From Oscillospiraceae bacterium (GTDB lineage: Bacteria > Bacillota > Clostridia > Oscillospirales > Oscillospiraceae): a stretch of 52,199 nucleotides of DNA. A model generated the notes under the pieces. That model ran no database searches and was not told the origin of the DNA. It was given only the letters and a program-made list of their open reading frames with translations. The position numbers were made by a program, and so were the translations under genes. Shown here one piece after another: positions 18,224-27,073 of this stretch; positions within the stretch are counted from its first letter, which is position 1; each line of letters begins with the position of its first letter. The DNA lies in NCBI GenBank assembly GCA_017416685.1, contig JAFQBN010000024.1, positions 1 through 52,199 of the forward strand. The letters are read 5' to 3'.

Positions 18224-19673
18224 GAAGCTGCTGAAAGAGCTGGAATACACCCTGGATGCGGGCAGCATCGAAACGGAAATCACCGGACTGGTCTACGACT
18301 CCCGCAAGGTGGAGCCGGGCAGTGTGTTCGTCTGCCTGACCGGTTTTCAGTCCGACGGTCACGACTACATCCCCACCGCTGTTGCCGCCGGTGCAGCCGC
18401 CCTGGTGGTGGAGCGTGAGGTGACCGTCCCCGACGGCGTTACCGTTATCCGGGTGGAAAACAGCCGTTATGCCCTGGCTCTGCTGGCGGCGGCGTGGTTT
18501 GGCCACCCCGCCCGGAAAATGTGTGTTATCGGCCTGACCGGCACCAAGGGCAAAACCACCACCGCCCACATGATCAAGGCGATTTTGGAAGCGGCGGGCC
18601 ATACGGTAGGCATGATCGGCACAGTAGGCGCCGTCATCGGCGATAAGCTGCTGAAGACCCGCAACACCACCCCGGAGTCCTACGAGCTGCACGCCCTGTT
18701 TGACAAGATGGTCAAGGAGGGCTGCAGCCACGTGGTGATGGAGGCGTCCTCTCAGGGGTTCAAACTCCACCGCACGGCGGGCATTATGTTCGACGTGGGC
18801 GTGTTTTTGAACCTGTCCCCCGACCACATCGGGGCAGGGGAACACGCGGATTTTGACGAGTATCTCAAATGCAAGAGCATGCTGTTTGCCCAGTGCAGGC
18901 AGGGCCTTGTCAACACCGACGATCAGCACTGGCAGGCGGTGACCGCCGGGGCGGACTGCCCCCTGTCCTCGGTGAGTATGACCCACCGGGCCGACTATAT
19001 GGCCGACGACATTGCCGAAGAGCGCAAGGCTGGCTTTTTGGGCAGCCGCTTCACCGTCCGCGGACGGCTGGAGGGTCAGCTGCTTCTCAACATGCCCGGC
19101 CGGTTCAACGTGGAAAACGCCCTTGCCGCCCTTGCGGCCGCTGACATGGTGGGGGTGGAGCTTGATGCCATCGCTGCGGGTCTGCGGAAAGTCCGGGTCA
19201 AGGGCCGCACCCAGGTGCTGGACACTCCCGACCACTACACCATGCTCATTGACTACGCCCACAACGCCGTCAGCATGGAAAATCTGCTGCATATGCTTCG
19301 CTCCTACAAGCCCGGGCGGCTCATCTGCCTGTTTGGCGGCGGCGGCAACCGCGCCCGCGCCCGTCGCTGGGACATGGGTGAGATCAGCGGCAAATACGCC
19401 GACCTGACCGTGCTGACCATGGATAACCCCCGCGATGAAGAAGTAGAGGCCATCAATGAGGACATTAAGATCGGCCTTGCCAAGCACAACGGCAAATACG
19501 TCACCATCACCGACCGGGGCGACGCCATCCGCTGGGTCATGGACACTGCCATGCCGGGCGATATTATCGCCCTCATCGGCAAGGGCCATGAGGAATATCA
19601 GGAAATCCGTGGTGTCAAGCACTTCTTCTCCGAGGAGCAGGTGGTGCAAAAGCACCTGATCGGAAAGATGTAA
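18213..19673 (+). CDS. murE: UDP-MurNAc-tripeptide synthetase MurE, meso-DAP type
   Basis: ATP-dependent Mur ligase adding the third residue of the peptidoglycan stem. It is 486 residues long, with GTKGKTT (110-116) as P-loop. DNPR at 404-407 is the signature that binds meso-diaminopimelate rather than lysine, consistent with overlapping dapF. The ATG at 18213 is chosen because AAGGAG (18198-18203) lies nine bases ahead, inside dapF; another frame start at 18195 has no such site. The gene ends at a strong terminator. Confidence 0.97.
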   Translation: MKLEKLLKELEYTLDAGSIETEITGLVYDSRKVEPGSVFVCLTGFQSDGHDYIPTAVAAGAAALVVEREVTVPDGVTVIRVENSRYALALLAAAWFGHPARKMCVIGLTGTKGKTTTAHMIKAILEAAGHTVGMIGTVGAVIGDKLLKTRNTTPESYELHALFDKMVKEGCSHVVMEASSQGFKLHRTAGIMFDVGVFLNLSPDHIGAGEHADFDEYLKCKSMLFAQCRQGLVNTDDQHWQAVTAGADCPLSSVSMTHRADYMADDIAEERKAGFLGSRFTVRGRLEGQLLLNMPGRFNVENALAALAAADMVGVELDAIAAGLRKVRVKGRTQVLDTPDHYTMLIDYAHNAVSMENLLHMLRSYKPGRLICLFGGGGNRARARRWDMGEISGKYADLTVLTMDNPRDEEVEAINEDIKIGLAKHNGKYVTITDRGDAIRWVMDTAMPGDIIALIGKGHEEYQEIRGVKHFFSEEQVVQKHLIGKM

Positions 19674-19680
19674 TAAAACA

Positions 19681-19713
19681 AAATCGGCTGCCCCGATGGG
19701 CAGCCGATTTTTT
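19681..19713 (+). terminator. Intrinsic terminator after murE
   Basis: A 13-bp perfect stem (19681-19693 with 19698-19710), CGAT loop, then a T run to 19713. Confidence 0.95.
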
Positions 19714-19746
19714 GCGCAAACGGGGAAGAAAATGCCCCGCTTTCCC

Positions 19747-19775
19747 TTGCTCTTTACGTCGAAAAATGATACAAT
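19747..19775 (+). promoter_or_regulatory. Predicted promoter of the miaB-mutS operon
   Basis: TTGCTC (19747-19752), 17-base spacer and TACAAT (19770-19775), between the murE terminator and miaB. Confidence 0.65.
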
Positions 19776-19834
19776 ATTAAGCTGTAAAAATGGGTGATTA
19801 TACCCACCGAACCCGCGCCGTTGGAGGGCCATTT

Positions 19835-21247
19835 ATGGAACGACAGACCACACACATTCCGCAGGCGGACATCGACCGCCAGCTTGCATATTGCCTTGAA
19901 GTCAAAGGGGTTTACGAAAGCCGCGGGGTGCAGCCTCTGGCCTTTGTGGACACCTACGGCTGCCAGCAGAACGAGGCGGACTCCGAGCGCATCCGCGGCT
20001 ATCTGCGCCGGATGGGCTTTGACTTTACGGACCGGGAGGCGGATGCCGACATCATCGTCATCAACACCTGCGCCGTGCGGGAGCATGCCGAGCAGCGTGT
20101 GCTGGGCAATGTGGGCGCGCTGGTCCATACCAAGCGGAAAAAGCCGGACCAGCTCATCTGCCTGTGCGGCTGCATGATGCAGCAGCAGCACGTAGCCGAT
20201 AAAATCAAGCAGTCTTTCCGCCATGTGGACTTGGTCTTTGGCCCCCATGTGCTGTGGAAGTTTCCCCAGTTTATCCACGGCCTGCTCAGCCGCCGTGGCC
20301 GGATGTTCCAGATCCCTGACGAGGCCGGCTCCATCGCCGAGGGCATCCCCGTGGTCCGCCAGGACGGGGTGAAGGCGTGGGTATCCGTCATGTACGGCTG
20401 CAACAACTTCTGCACCTACTGCATCGTCCCCTACGTCCGGGGCCGGGAGCGCAGCCGTGATCCCGAGGTGATTTTGGATGAGGTACGTCAGCTGGTTGCC
20501 GAGGGGTACAAGGACATCACCCTGCTGGGTCAGAACGTGAACTCCTACGGCAAGGATCTGGACAATGGCATGGACTTTGCCGACCTGCTGCGGGCGGTGA
20601 ACGACATCCCCGGTGACTTTCTTATCCGCTTTATGACCTCCCACCCCAAGGACGCCACCGACAAGCTGTTTGTGGCTATGGCGGAGTGTGAGAAGGTGGC
20701 CCCGGTGCTGCATCTGCCCTTCCAGGCGGGCAATGACCGGGTGCTGAAGGTGATGAACCGCCGGCACACCCGGGCGGAGTACCTTGCCAAGATCGCCCGG
20801 CTGAAGGAGCTTATTCCCGACATCGTGCTGACCTCCGACGTCATCGTGGGCTTCCCCGGCGAGACTACCGAGGAATTTGAGGACACTATGCGCGTGCTGA
20901 ACGAGGTGCGCTATGATGCCCTGTTCACCTTTATCTACTCTCCCCGGGTGGGTACCCCCGCCGCCGCTATGGACGACCCCATGAGCCGGGAGGAGAAGCT
21001 GGCGAACTTCAACCGCCTTGTGGCTCTGCAGGATCAGATTTCCGAGGAAAAACACAGGGCGTATATTGGAAAGACCCTCCGCTGTCTGGTGGACGGTACC
21101 TCCGATGACCCCCGATGGACCCTGACCGCCCGCACCCCCGGAAACCGCCTTGTGCGGCTGGACGGCCCTGCTGATGCAGTGGGCCAGTTCCGGGAGATCA
21201 AAATTACCGACGCCAACAAGTGGTCCCTGTACGGGGAGTTGGTATAA
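19835..21247 (+). CDS. miaB: tRNA-2-methylthio-N6-dimethylallyladenosine synthase MiaB
   Basis: Radical SAM methylthiotransferase acting on i6A37 of tRNAs, the product of MiaA encoded downstream. The 470-residue protein has the N-terminal domain with cysteines C43, C79 and C113 for the auxiliary cluster, the radical SAM motif C189-X3-C193-X2-C196 (GCNNFCTYC), and a C-terminal TRAM domain. The ATG at 19835 has GGAGGG six bases upstream; an earlier in-frame ATG at 19790 has none. It starts the miaB-mutS-mutL-miaA-hfq group common in Firmicutes. Confidence 0.96.
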   Translation: MERQTTHIPQADIDRQLAYCLEVKGVYESRGVQPLAFVDTYGCQQNEADSERIRGYLRRMGFDFTDREADADIIVINTCAVREHAEQRVLGNVGALVHTKRKKPDQLICLCGCMMQQQHVADKIKQSFRHVDLVFGPHVLWKFPQFIHGLLSRRGRMFQIPDEAGSIAEGIPVVRQDGVKAWVSVMYGCNNFCTYCIVPYVRGRERSRDPEVILDEVRQLVAEGYKDITLLGQNVNSYGKDLDNGMDFADLLRAVNDIPGDFLIRFMTSHPKDATDKLFVAMAECEKVAPVLHLPFQAGNDRVLKVMNRRHTRAEYLAKIARLKELIPDIVLTSDVIVGFPGETTEEFEDTMRVLNEVRYDALFTFIYSPRVGTPAAAMDDPMSREEKLANFNRLVALQDQISEEKHRAYIGKTLRCLVDGTSDDPRWTLTARTPGNRLVRLDGPADAVGQFREIKITDANKWSLYGELV

Positions 21248-21265
21248 AAGAAAGCTGGTGAGCCC

Positions 21266-23857
21266 ATGGCGGAAATTACCCCCATGATGCGGCAATATCT
21301 TGAGATAAAAGAAAAGCACCCGGACTGTATCCTGTTTTTCCGTCTGGGCGACTTTTACGAGATGTTCAATGAGGATGCCAAGACGGCCTCCCGGGAGCTG
21401 GATCTGACCCTGACCACCCGGGACCGCAACAAGCCGGAGGAGGAGCGCACCCCCATGTGCGGCGTGCCGTACCACTCCTGCGACAGCTATATTGCCCGGC
21501 TCATCGCCAAGGGATACAAGGTGGCCATCTGCGAACAGACCGAGGACCCCGCCCTTGCCAAGGGTCTGGTGGAGCGGGACATCGTGCGCATCATTACCCC
21601 CGGCACCGTCACCGCCGCCTCCATGCTGGAGGAGGGGCGCAACAACTTCATCTGCGCCGTCTGCGTGGAGAGGGAGCGCATCGGCCTGTGCCTGTGCGAC
21701 ATTTCTACCGGTGAGGTGTACGCCACGTCCATCGGTGCGGACGAGCCTGCACATCTTGAAAACGAGCTGGGCCGCTACCGCCCGGCGGAGGCGGTATTGT
21801 CCCCTGCCGCCGCGGAAATTGAGGGGTTTGGCCAGTTTTTGTCCGCTCGCATTGACTGCACCGCCCAGCAGATGGGGCAGGAGCGGTTTGCCTTTGACGG
21901 CGCGTGGGAGCTGACCTGCCGCCAATTCGGTGCAGACAGCCTGCCCGCAGAGGACCATGCGGCCATCTGTGCCGCCGGCGGCCTTTTGAGCTATCTGTAC
22001 GAGACACAAAAGACCGACCTTTCCTACATTGCCAATTTCAATTACTATACTACCGGCCAGTTTATGGAGCTGGACCTGACCGCCCGGCAGACTTTGGAGC
22101 TGACGGAGACCCTGCGTTCCAAGGAAAAGCGCGGCTCCCTGCTGTGGGTGCTGGACAAGACAAAGACCGCCATGGGCAGCCGCCTGCTGCGCAGCTGGAT
22201 GGAGCGGCCTCTGCTGTCCCCGGTGCAGATCGGCCGCCGTCAGCAGGCGGTGGGCGATCTGGTGGAGGACATCATCACCCGGGAGGAACTGGCCCTTGTC
22301 CTGCGTGAGGTCACCGATCTGGAGCGGCTCATCGGCCGGGTGGTCTACGGCTCTGCCGGCGGACGGGATCTGGTGGCGTTGGCCAACGGCCTTGGCAAGC
22401 TGCCCGACATCCGCAATTTGCTGGAACGCTGTTCCTCCGGCCTGCTGCAATCCCTGCGCGGGGAACTGGACGACCTGCCCGAACTGCGGGCGGAGCTGAC
22501 CCGGGCGCTGGTGGACGAGCCGCCTTTCTCCGTCCGGGAGGGCAAGTTCATCCGCCCCGGCTACAACGCCGATGTGGACCGCCTGCGTGATGTGATGGAG
22601 CATGGTGGCGAAATGCTGGCCAAGCTGGAGACCGAGACCAAGGAGCAGACCGGCATCCGCAACATGAAGGTCAGCTACAACAAGGTGTTTGGGTATTATA
22701 TCGAAGTTGCAAAGAGTCAAACAGGCCTTGTTCCCGACGGCTGGGTGCGCAAGCAGACCACCGTGAACTCCGAGCGGTACATTTCTCAGGAGCTGAAAGA
22801 GTTGGAGCATACCATCCTGTCCGCTCAGGATCAGGTGGTGGCGCTGGAATATCAGCTGTTCTGCCAGCTAAAGGAGCAGGTGTGCGCCCACGTGGCCCGC
22901 ATTCAGCAGTCTGCCGCCGCCGTGGCGCAGGTGGACGTGCTGTGCAGCTTCGCCTCGGTGGCCGCCGCCAACGGCTACTGCATGCCTCAGGTGGATGACA
23001 GCGACGTGCTGACCATTGTGGAGGGGCGCCACCCTGTGGTGGAGAAAATGCTCCGTGGGACGCCCTTTGTTCCCAACGATACCCACATGGACGGAAACTC
23101 CGACCTGTGCGCCGTGATTACCGGCCCTAACATGGCGGGCAAGTCCACCTACATGCGGCAGGTGGCCCTTATCGTGCTGATGGCCCAGATGGGCAGCTTT
23201 GTCCCGGCCAAGTCCGCCCGGGTGGGCATTGTGGACCGGGTGTTCACCCGCATCGGCGCCAGCGATGATCTGGCCGCCGGACAGTCCACTTTCATGGTGG
23301 AGATGAGCGAAGTGGCCCAGCTGCTGCGCCACGCCACGGCCCGTTCCCTGCTGATTCTGGACGAGATCGGCCGCGGCACCAGTACCTACGACGGCATGGC
23401 CATTGCCCGGGCGGTGGTGGAGTTCTGCGTGGACAAAAAGCGGGTGGGTGCCAAGACCCTGTTCGCCACCCACTACCACGAACTGACCCAGCTGGAGGGG
23501 CAGCTGCCCGGTGTGAAAAACTACAACATCGCCGCAAAAAAACGCAAAGACGATGTGATTTTCCTGCGGAAGATCGTCCGGGGCGGCGCCGACCAGAGCT
23601 ACGGCGTGGAAGTGGCCAAGCTGGCGGGTGTCCCCGACCGGGTCATCAAGCGCGCCCGGGAAATTCTGGACGAGCTGGAGCAGCAGGGCGGCGTAAGCGC
23701 CCCCGCGCCTCAGACCGCAGGCGACAGCCAGTTGTCCCTGGGCGAGATGGGCGGACAGACCGTGCTGAACAAGCTGCGCATGACCGATGTAAACATTCTC
23801 TCGCCCATCGAGGCGCTGAACCTGCTGGCGGAATTGAAGCAGGATCTGAACGGATAA
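21266..23857 (+). CDS. mutS: DNA mismatch repair protein MutS
   Basis: Mismatch-recognising ATPase, 863 residues. The mismatch-binding FYE is at residues 30-32 in RLGDFYEMF. The C-terminal ATPase has GPNMAGKST (620-628), LILDEIGRGTSTYDG and ATHYHEL. The C terminus carries the helix-turn-helix dimerisation region followed by a short low-complexity stretch. GGTGAG precedes the ATG, 18 bases after the miaB stop. Cotranscribed with mutL, its functional partner. Confidence 0.98.
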   Translation: MAEITPMMRQYLEIKEKHPDCILFFRLGDFYEMFNEDAKTASRELDLTLTTRDRNKPEEERTPMCGVPYHSCDSYIARLIAKGYKVAICEQTEDPALAKGLVERDIVRIITPGTVTAASMLEEGRNNFICAVCVERERIGLCLCDISTGEVYATSIGADEPAHLENELGRYRPAEAVLSPAAAEIEGFGQFLSARIDCTAQQMGQERFAFDGAWELTCRQFGADSLPAEDHAAICAAGGLLSYLYETQKTDLSYIANFNYYTTGQFMELDLTARQTLELTETLRSKEKRGSLLWVLDKTKTAMGSRLLRSWMERPLLSPVQIGRRQQAVGDLVEDIITREELALVLREVTDLERLIGRVVYGSAGGRDLVALANGLGKLPDIRNLLERCSSGLLQSLRGELDDLPELRAELTRALVDEPPFSVREGKFIRPGYNADVDRLRDVMEHGGEMLAKLETETKEQTGIRNMKVSYNKVFGYYIEVAKSQTGLVPDGWVRKQTTVNSERYISQELKELEHTILSAQDQVVALEYQLFCQLKEQVCAHVARIQQSAAAVAQVDVLCSFASVAAANGYCMPQVDDSDVLTIVEGRHPVVEKMLRGTPFVPNDTHMDGNSDLCAVITGPNMAGKSTYMRQVALIVLMAQMGSFVPAKSARVGIVDRVFTRIGASDDLAAGQSTFMVEMSEVAQLLRHATARSLLILDEIGRGTSTYDGMAIARAVVEFCVDKKRVGAKTLFATHYHELTQLEGQLPGVKNYNIAAKKRKDDVIFLRKIVRGGADQSYGVEVAKLAGVPDRVIKRAREILDELEQQGGVSAPAPQTAGDSQLSLGEMGGQTVLNKLRMTDVNILSPIEALNLLAELKQDLNG

Positions 23858-23860
23858 ATA

Positions 23861-23887
23861 AGGCTTCCCCCCACAGGGGGGAAGGCT
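23861..23887. repeat. Short hairpin between mutS and mutL
   Basis: Bases 23865-23872 pair with 23876-23883 around ACA. No T run follows, so it is not a terminator. Its AGGCTTCC/GGAAGGCT arms resemble the outer arm of the intergenic repeat ending at 2098. Confidence 0.5.
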
Positions 23888-23911
23888 AAACCGATTTCAA
23901 GGGGTGATATT

Positions 23912-25810
23912 ATGCCCGACATTCGCATACTGGACAGCCATGTGGCCGACCTGATCGCCGCCGGCGAGGTGGTGGAGCGGCCCGCCAGCGTGGTCAAGGA
24001 GCTGATGGAGAACGCCATCGATGCCGGCGCAGCCAAAGTCAGCGTGGAAATCGCCAACGGCGGCATGACCCTCATCCGGGTGTCCGACGACGGCTGCGGC
24101 ATCCCTGCCGACCAGCTCCAGCGGGCTTTCGTCCGCCATGCTACCAGCAAGCTGCGCACCGAGTACGATCTGGAAGCCATCGGGACGCTGGGCTTTCGCG
24201 GTGAGGCTCTGGCGGCCATTGCTGCCGTGGCCCGCATCCGGGTCACCAGCCGCACCGCCGATGCCGACCTTGGCGCTGTGCTGAAACTGGAGGGCGGTGT
24301 TGCCGGTCAGGTGGAGGAGGCGGGCTGTCCCCTTGGCACTGAGATGGAGGTCCGGGACCTCTTTTTCAACACCCCTGCCCGCCTGAAGTTTATGAAAAAG
24401 GATGCGGCGGAGGGTGCGGCGGTCTTCGGCATGGTCCAGCGCATCGCCCTTGCCCACCCGGAGGTCAGCATCAAGTTCGTCCGGGATGGCAGGCAGGAGC
24501 TGCTCACCCCCGGCGACGGACAGCTGCAAAGTGCGGTGTACGCCGTCATGGGCCGGGACTTTGCCCTCGGTTTTGTGCCGGTGCGGGGCAGCGGTGAGGA
24601 TATGACCGTCACCGGCTTTACCACCCTGCCCACCTGCTGCAAGGGCAGCCGCAACTATCAGCATTTCTTCGTCAACGGACGGTATATCAAGTCCCGCACC
24701 ATGACCGCCGCCGTGGAGGAGGCCTATGCCAACCGCAGGATGGTGGGCAAATTTCCCGGCTGTGTCATTCATCTGCAGACGGGATTGAATAAGGTGGATG
24801 TCAACGTTCACCCGGCTAAGACCGAAGTGAAGTTTTTGGACGAGCGGCAGGTGTTCTCCGCCGTCTACCACGCGGTGATGGCTGCCCTGGACGGGGAAAA
24901 GCAGCACCCCGCCGCCGTGATGGAAAAGCCCAAAGCTCACGACACCGTCACCCCAAACCAAATCAAATTCAACGCCACCCCCATTCCCAAGGCGGAACCC
25001 AAACCGGTGGCGACCTCCCTGCCCCTGCACGACTTCACCGCGCCCAAGGCCGCGCCCGTGCAGAAGCCTGCGGCACCCGCTCCGAGCCGGACGGCGGCGC
25101 CTGTGTCCGTCACGTGGACGCCCCCGGCAGAGAAGCCGATCCCGAAGGTTGAGGCTGCACCCAAGGCAGAACCCGCTCCCGCACCCAAGGTTGAAGCTGT
25201 CCCCAAGGCCGAGCCTGTGGTGGAAGTCAAGGAAGAACCACAGGAGCAGCCGTGGAAGATCGCCGGGGAGCTGTTCGACACCTACATCATCGTCCAGCAG
25301 GGGGAACGCGCCCTGCTCATCGACAAGCACGCCGCCCATGAGCGGATGAATTTCGACCGGCTGAAGGCGGAGGACTATGAGCCTATGGTCCAGCAGCTGC
25401 TGACTCCTGCGGTCTTTACTCCCGCGGCACAGGAGCGGCAGGTGCTGGCAGAAAATCTCACGTTGCTTGCCAAATTTGGCTTTGAGGTGGAGGAGTTCGG
25501 CTCCGACGCCCTTATCGTCCGTCAGGCCCCCTTTGATGTGGGGGCAGATGACGTGGTCAACACCCTGACCGAGATCGCCGCCGGCCTTTTGACCACCGGT
25601 CGGGCCGACCCCTCGGCGGCCCGGGACCACCTGCTGCACACCATGGCCTGCAAGGCGGCCATCAAGGGTGGCTGGAAGTCCGGCCCTCAGGAGCTGGAGC
25701 GGGTCGCAAAGGCCGTCATGGACGGCAGCGTGAAGTATTGTCCCCACGGCCGTCCTGTGGCCATTGAGCTGACGCGCAAAGATCTGGAAAAGCAATTCAA
25801 ACGGGCCTGA
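23912..25810 (+). CDS. mutL: DNA mismatch repair protein MutL, endonuclease type
   Basis: GHKL ATPase with nicking endonuclease domain, 632 residues. The N-terminal motifs ERPASVVKELMENAIDAGA, DDGCGI and GFRGEAL are intact. A proline/alanine/lysine-rich linker (about residues 335-445) contains repeated KVEA and PKAEP units. The C-terminal domain has DKHAAHERMNFD (471-482) in place of the usual DQHA-X2-E-X4-E, so the last acidic residue is Asp, and CPHGRP at 610-615 for metal binding. As expected for species lacking MutH, MutL itself should nick. Start has AAGGGGTGAT upstream. Confidence 0.96.
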   Translation: MPDIRILDSHVADLIAAGEVVERPASVVKELMENAIDAGAAKVSVEIANGGMTLIRVSDDGCGIPADQLQRAFVRHATSKLRTEYDLEAIGTLGFRGEALAAIAAVARIRVTSRTADADLGAVLKLEGGVAGQVEEAGCPLGTEMEVRDLFFNTPARLKFMKKDAAEGAAVFGMVQRIALAHPEVSIKFVRDGRQELLTPGDGQLQSAVYAVMGRDFALGFVPVRGSGEDMTVTGFTTLPTCCKGSRNYQHFFVNGRYIKSRTMTAAVEEAYANRRMVGKFPGCVIHLQTGLNKVDVNVHPAKTEVKFLDERQVFSAVYHAVMAALDGEKQHPAAVMEKPKAHDTVTPNQIKFNATPIPKAEPKPVATSLPLHDFTAPKAAPVQKPAAPAPSRTAAPVSVTWTPPAEKPIPKVEAAPKAEPAPAPKVEAVPKAEPVVEVKEEPQEQPWKIAGELFDTYIIVQQGERALLIDKHAAHERMNFDRLKAEDYEPMVQQLLTPAVFTPAAQERQVLAENLTLLAKFGFEVEEFGSDALIVRQAPFDVGADDVVNTLTEIAAGLLTTGRADPSAARDHLLHTMACKAAIKGGWKSGPQELERVAKAVMDGSVKYCPHGRPVAIELTRKDLEKQFKRA

Positions 25811-25830
25811 TGCCCGGGAAGGAGGCAGTC

Positions 25831-26772
25831 GTGCCACCCAAAATACTGGTTATCACCGGCCCGACGGCCTCGGGTAAGACTGCCCTTGCGGTGGAGCTTG
25901 CCAAACTGCGCGGCGGCGAGGTGGTGTCCGCTGACTCCATGCAGGTCTACCGCGGCATGGATATCGGCACAGCCAAACCCACCGCCGATGAGATGCAGGG
26001 GATCCCCCACCACATGCTGGACGTGGTGGACCCCGGCGAAAACTTTTCCGTGGCCCGCTACGTGGACATGGCTGCCGCCTGCGTGGATGATATTCTCGCC
26101 CGGGGCAAGCTGCCCATCGTGGCCGGAGGTACGGGACTCTATATCGACTCCCTGCTGTCCGGTCGGGACTTTGCCGCCTTTGACCCGGACAGCGGCCTGC
26201 GGGCAAGATTGGAAGCCGATTTCGCCGCGGAGGGCGGCGAGGAAATGCTGAAAAAACTGGCTGCGGTGGACCCGGAGTCCGCCGCCCGGCTCCACCCCAA
26301 CGACGCCAAGCGTATCATCCGGGCGTTGGAGGTCTTTGAGTCTACCGGCATGACCATTACACAGCACAATCTGCACACCCAAAGCATACCGCCCCGGTAC
26401 GATGCCCTGACCATCACCCTCTGCTTCGACCGGCGGGAGGATATGTGGGCGCGCATCGACCGGCGGGTGGATGTGATGATGGCAAACGGACTTGCGGACG
26501 AGGTGCGGGGCCTTCTGAACAGCGGACTTGATCCCCGCTGTACCGCCATGCAGGCCATCGGTTACAAGGAGTTTACCTCTGCCCTGACCGAAGGCGGCGA
26601 CCTGCGGGCCGCGGCGGAGGAAGTAAAGCTCCGTTCCCGCCAGTACGCCAAGCGGCAGCTGACGTGGTTTGCCCGCAATCAGGCGGCAAAACGCTACAGT
26701 TGGGGAAATTCTCCCGATATTTGCGATTGCCTACGGTATTCGACAGAAAAAATGGAAGAATTTGGTATATGA
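25831..26772 (+). CDS. miaA: tRNA dimethylallyltransferase MiaA
   Basis: Adds the dimethylallyl group to A37 of tRNAs reading UNN codons; MiaB then modifies it further. P-loop GPTASGKT at residues 10-17, followed by SADSMQVYRGMDIGTAKP, the DMAPP/tRNA-binding HHMLDVVDP and the GTGLYIDSLL motif. The start is taken as GTG at 25831, because AAGGAGG (25819-25825) lies five bases before it. An in-frame ATG at 25810 overlaps the mutL stop and has no binding site. With the GTG start the protein is 313 residues, normal for the family. Confidence 0.95.
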   Translation: MPPKILVITGPTASGKTALAVELAKLRGGEVVSADSMQVYRGMDIGTAKPTADEMQGIPHHMLDVVDPGENFSVARYVDMAAACVDDILARGKLPIVAGGTGLYIDSLLSGRDFAAFDPDSGLRARLEADFAAEGGEEMLKKLAAVDPESAARLHPNDAKRIIRALEVFESTGMTITQHNLHTQSIPPRYDALTITLCFDRREDMWARIDRRVDVMMANGLADEVRGLLNSGLDPRCTAMQAIGYKEFTSALTEGGDLRAAAEEVKLRSRQYAKRQLTWFARNQAAKRYSWGNSPDICDCLRYSTEKMEEFGI

Positions 26773-26820
26773 TGCACTGGGACGGGAAACCCGTCCGAGA
26801 AAGAAAAGGAGTGCATCATC
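26771..26820 (+). promoter_or_regulatory. Hairpin covering the hfq ribosome binding site
   Basis: GATGCACT (26771-26778) pairs perfectly with AGTGCATC (26810-26817), enclosing a 7-bp hairpin (26780-26786 with 26790-26796, loop AAA). The AAAGGAG binding site of hfq (26805-26811) lies at the 3' side, with its last two bases in the stem. No T run follows, so a terminator is unlikely. Control of hfq translation is an inference. Confidence 0.5.
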
Positions 26821-27057
26821 ATGCAAAAGGCAAACAATCTTCAGGAAATTTTTCTCACTCAGATCCGCCGGGAGCGGCGGCAGGTCACCGTTTTTTTGAT
26901 GAACGGCTTTCAAATGCGGGGATATGTGTCGGGGTTTGACGCATTTACCCTGATTTTGATGACCGACGGTAAGCAGCAGGTCATTTACAAACATGCAATT
27001 TCCACCATCGTGCCGGAACGGCCCGTGACCATGGAGCGGGAGGAGGATCCGGCGTAA
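26821..27057 (+). CDS. hfq: RNA chaperone Hfq
   Basis: Hexameric Sm-like RNA chaperone. The 78-residue protein shows the Sm1 core ([19 protein letters not shown]) with NGFQMRG, and the Sm2 signature YKHAISTI. A short acidic C-terminal tail ends in EREEDPA. The miaA-hfq order is conserved in many bacteria. AAAGGAG lies nine bases before the ATG, within a potential hairpin. Confidence 0.97.
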   Translation: MQKANNLQEIFLTQIRRERRQVTVFLMNGFQMRGYVSGFDAFTLILMTDGKQQVIYKHAISTIVPERPVTMEREEDPA

Positions 27058-27073
27058 GAAAGAGAGTGTCCCC

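Noticed and set aside
23861-23887. Terminator between mutS and mutL.
   Set aside because: The hairpin lacks a T run and the two genes are normally cotranscribed.
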